Shown one piece after another: positions 27,718 to 28,742 of a DNA stretch of 28,742 bases. Position 1 is the first letter of the stretch, and every line of letters begins with the position of its first letter. Both the position numbers and the translations under genes were made by a program. Source of the DNA: a virus; the IMG/VR virus record IMGVR_UViG_3300025466_000136, positions 1 to 28,742 of that record. One strand, given 5' to 3'. The notes under the pieces are model-generated. The model ran no database searches. It saw only the letters and a program-made list of their open reading frames with translations, and was not told where the DNA came from.

Positions 27718-28742
27718 TTGTGGCTGTGGTTATAACGGAGGACCTGGCTGCACCTGCGTAGCCCAAACAATTACTATTATTCCTCCTGCGTCTATTCCTA
27801 TTGTTATTGGAACTGGGCAAGGCGGAGCTGTAGGCGCGCAAGGTACCCAAGGTGTTCAGGGTACTCAAGGTCTCCAAGGAACCCAAGGTGTCCAAGGCGC
27901 CCAAGGTGTTCAAGGAAATCAAGGAGTACAAGGTATTCAAGGGTCCCAAGGCTTACAAGGACTTCAAGGTTTTGGATACGCACAACTTCAGGGAACACAA
28001 GGCTTACAAGGTGCGCAAGGTGTGCAAGGAAGACAGGGCGTACAGGGTACGCAAGGTGTTCAAGGCGTACAAGGCACTCAAGGAAACACAGGTATTCAGG
28101 GTTATCTAGGAAACACTGGAGCCGCTGGCGCCACGGGTTCACAAGGTACTCAAGGAGTTCAGGGTTCTCAAGGTTTACTTGGAGCGCAAGGGTACCTTGG
28201 TAATGCTGGTGCACAAGGTGCTCAAGGTACACAAGGTTTACAGGGCACCTCAGGTGCTCAAGGAACAGCGGGCGCGCAGGGTTACTTAGGTAATGCTGGT
28301 GCTCAGGGCGCTCAAGGAACTCAGGGTCTGCAAGGAACTCAAGGGTTACAAGGAGCGCAAGGTACTGCTGGTGCGCAAGGTTATCTTGGTAACGCGGGTG
28401 CTCAAGGAGCGCAAGGCGCACAAGGAACTCAGGGCATTCAAGGCTCTTTAGGAGCGCAAGGCTATTTGGGTAATACGGGTACTCAGGGCGCACAAGGCGC
28501 ACAAGGAACTCAAGGTCTTCAAGGCTCATTAGGTGTACAAGGAACTATTGGAACTTTAGGCGCGCAAGGAACCCAAGGTACTCAAGGTACGCAAGGTCTT
28601 GGAACTCAGGGCTCTCAAGGAACTCAAGGGTTACAAGGAGCGCAAGGTACTGCTGGTGCGCAAGGTTATCTTGGTAACGCGGGTGCTCAAGGAGCGCAAG
28701 GCGCACAAGGAACTCAGGGCATTCAAGGCTCTTTAGGAGCGC
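27710..28742 (+). CDS. Collagen-like Gly-X-Gln fibre protein, 3' end cut
   Basis: An open frame from TTG at 27710 to the window edge. The start is fixed by an in-frame TGA at 27704 and the absence of another start codon; AGGTG lies just upstream, and it overlaps the adaptor by 8 bases. The product opens TSCGCGYNGGPGCTC (two CxC pairs), then a hydrophobic stretch (VAQTITIIPPASIPIVIG), then over 100 Gly-X-Y triplets, nearly all with Gln in the third place and no proline. Two breaks in the triplet register occur (near GLQGFGYAQLQG and GTQGLGTQ). It should form a triple-helical fibre, with the Cys-rich start probably cross-linking or anchoring chains. Gene continues off the right edge. Confidence 0.85.
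   Translation, partial: MTSCGCGYNGGPGCTCVAQTITIIPPASIPIVIGTGQGGAVGAQGTQGVQGTQGLQGTQGVQGAQGVQGNQGVQGIQGSQGLQGLQGFGYAQLQGTQGLQGAQGVQGRQGVQGTQGVQGVQGTQGNTGIQGYLGNTGAAGATGSQGTQGVQGSQGLLGAQGYLGNAGAQGAQGTQGLQGTSGAQGTAGAQGYLGNAGAQGAQGTQGLQGTQGLQGAQGTAGAQGYLGNAGAQGAQGAQGTQGIQGSLGAQGYLGNTGTQGAQGAQGTQGLQGSLGVQGTIGTLGAQGTQGTQGTQGLGTQGSQGTQGLQGAQGTAGAQGYLGNAGAQGAQGAQGTQGIQGSLGA
28331..28457 (+). repeat. 127-bp exact direct repeat, copy 1
   Basis: 127 bases identical to 28616-28742, 285 bases apart (95 codons, so in frame) in the collagen-like gene. The peptide unit contains GYLGNAGAQGAQG, which also occurs in more diverged copies. Confidence 0.9.
28616..28742 (+). repeat. 127-bp exact direct repeat, copy 2 (runs to edge)
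   Basis: Exact copy of 28331-28457. The match reaches the window edge, so the repeat unit is at least 127 bases and may be longer. Recent duplication or gene conversion inside the fibre gene is the simplest cause. Confidence 0.9.

Noticed and set aside
27804-28529. Long leftward open frame of 241 codons
   Set aside because: It is the antisense of the Gly-X-Gln repeat. The codons GGN CAA read backwards avoid stops. It has no ribosome site, and composition follows from the sense repeat.
1-28742. tRNA genes, integrase or attachment sites
   Set aside because: I looked for cloverleaf-like stretches in the gaps and for recombinase motifs and found none. Most gaps are too short, so lysogeny genes, if any, lie elsewhere.

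Overview
The window is one contiguous stretch of a tailed double-stranded DNA bacteriophage genome (Caudoviricetes). The diagnostic genes are a large terminase, a portal, a scaffold, an HK97-fold major capsid protein of the N4-gp56 type, a head-tail adaptor, tail fibre and collagen-like genes, and a lysis cassette. An actinobacterial host is likely: there is a WhiB-family iron-sulphur regulator, a DUF7455-type zinc protein, a secreted SLT transglycosylase with the actinobacterial C-terminal signature, and promoters that look suited to leaderless mRNAs. The moderate GC content and AT-tolerant codon use would fit a low-GC freshwater actinobacterium rather than a Streptomyces-type host, but that is inference. 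No tRNA, rRNA, CRISPR array, integrase or attachment site was found.

Layout. (1) Positions 1-5679 hold a dense run of about 17 small rightward genes, many joined by TAATG or ATGA overlaps. They include zinc-ribbon proteins, a YozE-like protein, a DUF6321-type protein, an HNH nuclease, a lysine-rich histone-H1-like protein, and two diverged paralogues (876-1589 and 2330-3151) that each carry a QLPLW/QLPLF peptide resembling the beta-clamp-binding motif of mycobacterial ImuB. (2) Positions 5722-12298 hold tail and receptor-binding genes: a fibre, a jelly-roll protein interrupted by a periodic cysteine-rich repeat, two tandem paralogues of about 260 aa, a duplicated 50-aa module, and a 685-aa beta-repeat virion protein. 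This block ends at a strong bidirectional terminator. (3) Positions 12343-13117 hold a leftward two-gene island, a secreted transglycosylase overlapping a WhiB gene. (4) Positions 13242-16240 hold the rightward lysis cassette: membrane/coiled-coil protein, HNH nuclease, permuted NlpC/P60-like protein, CHAP endolysin, DUF1003 protein and two small holin candidates. It ends at a terminator. (5) Positions 16326-17824 hold small zinc and KTSC-domain genes. (6) Positions 17943-28742 hold the packaging and head module: an intein-split terminase, a probable abundant small virion protein, a DUF5872-like protein, an intein-split portal, scaffold, major capsid protein, a small capsid-neighbour protein, a head-tail adaptor fused to a BppU-like domain, and a collagen-like Gly-X-Gln fibre gene that runs off the right edge.

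How it works together. TerL, portal, scaffold and capsid build and fill heads, and the adaptor joins heads to tails. The repetitive Cys-rich, collagen-like and beta-repeat proteins probably form the outer fibres that contact the host. The lysis genes combine an endolysin, a transglycosylase, a possible cysteine amidase and several membrane proteins. WhiB probably adjusts host or late transcription. Two essential packaging genes depend on protein splicing. The most unusual features are the Cys-repeat insertion in the tail protein, the clamp-motif paralogues, and the portal intein with a non-canonical splice junction and foreign-looking codon use. Small terminase, tail tube, tape measure and replication genes are not visible and presumably lie outside the window.
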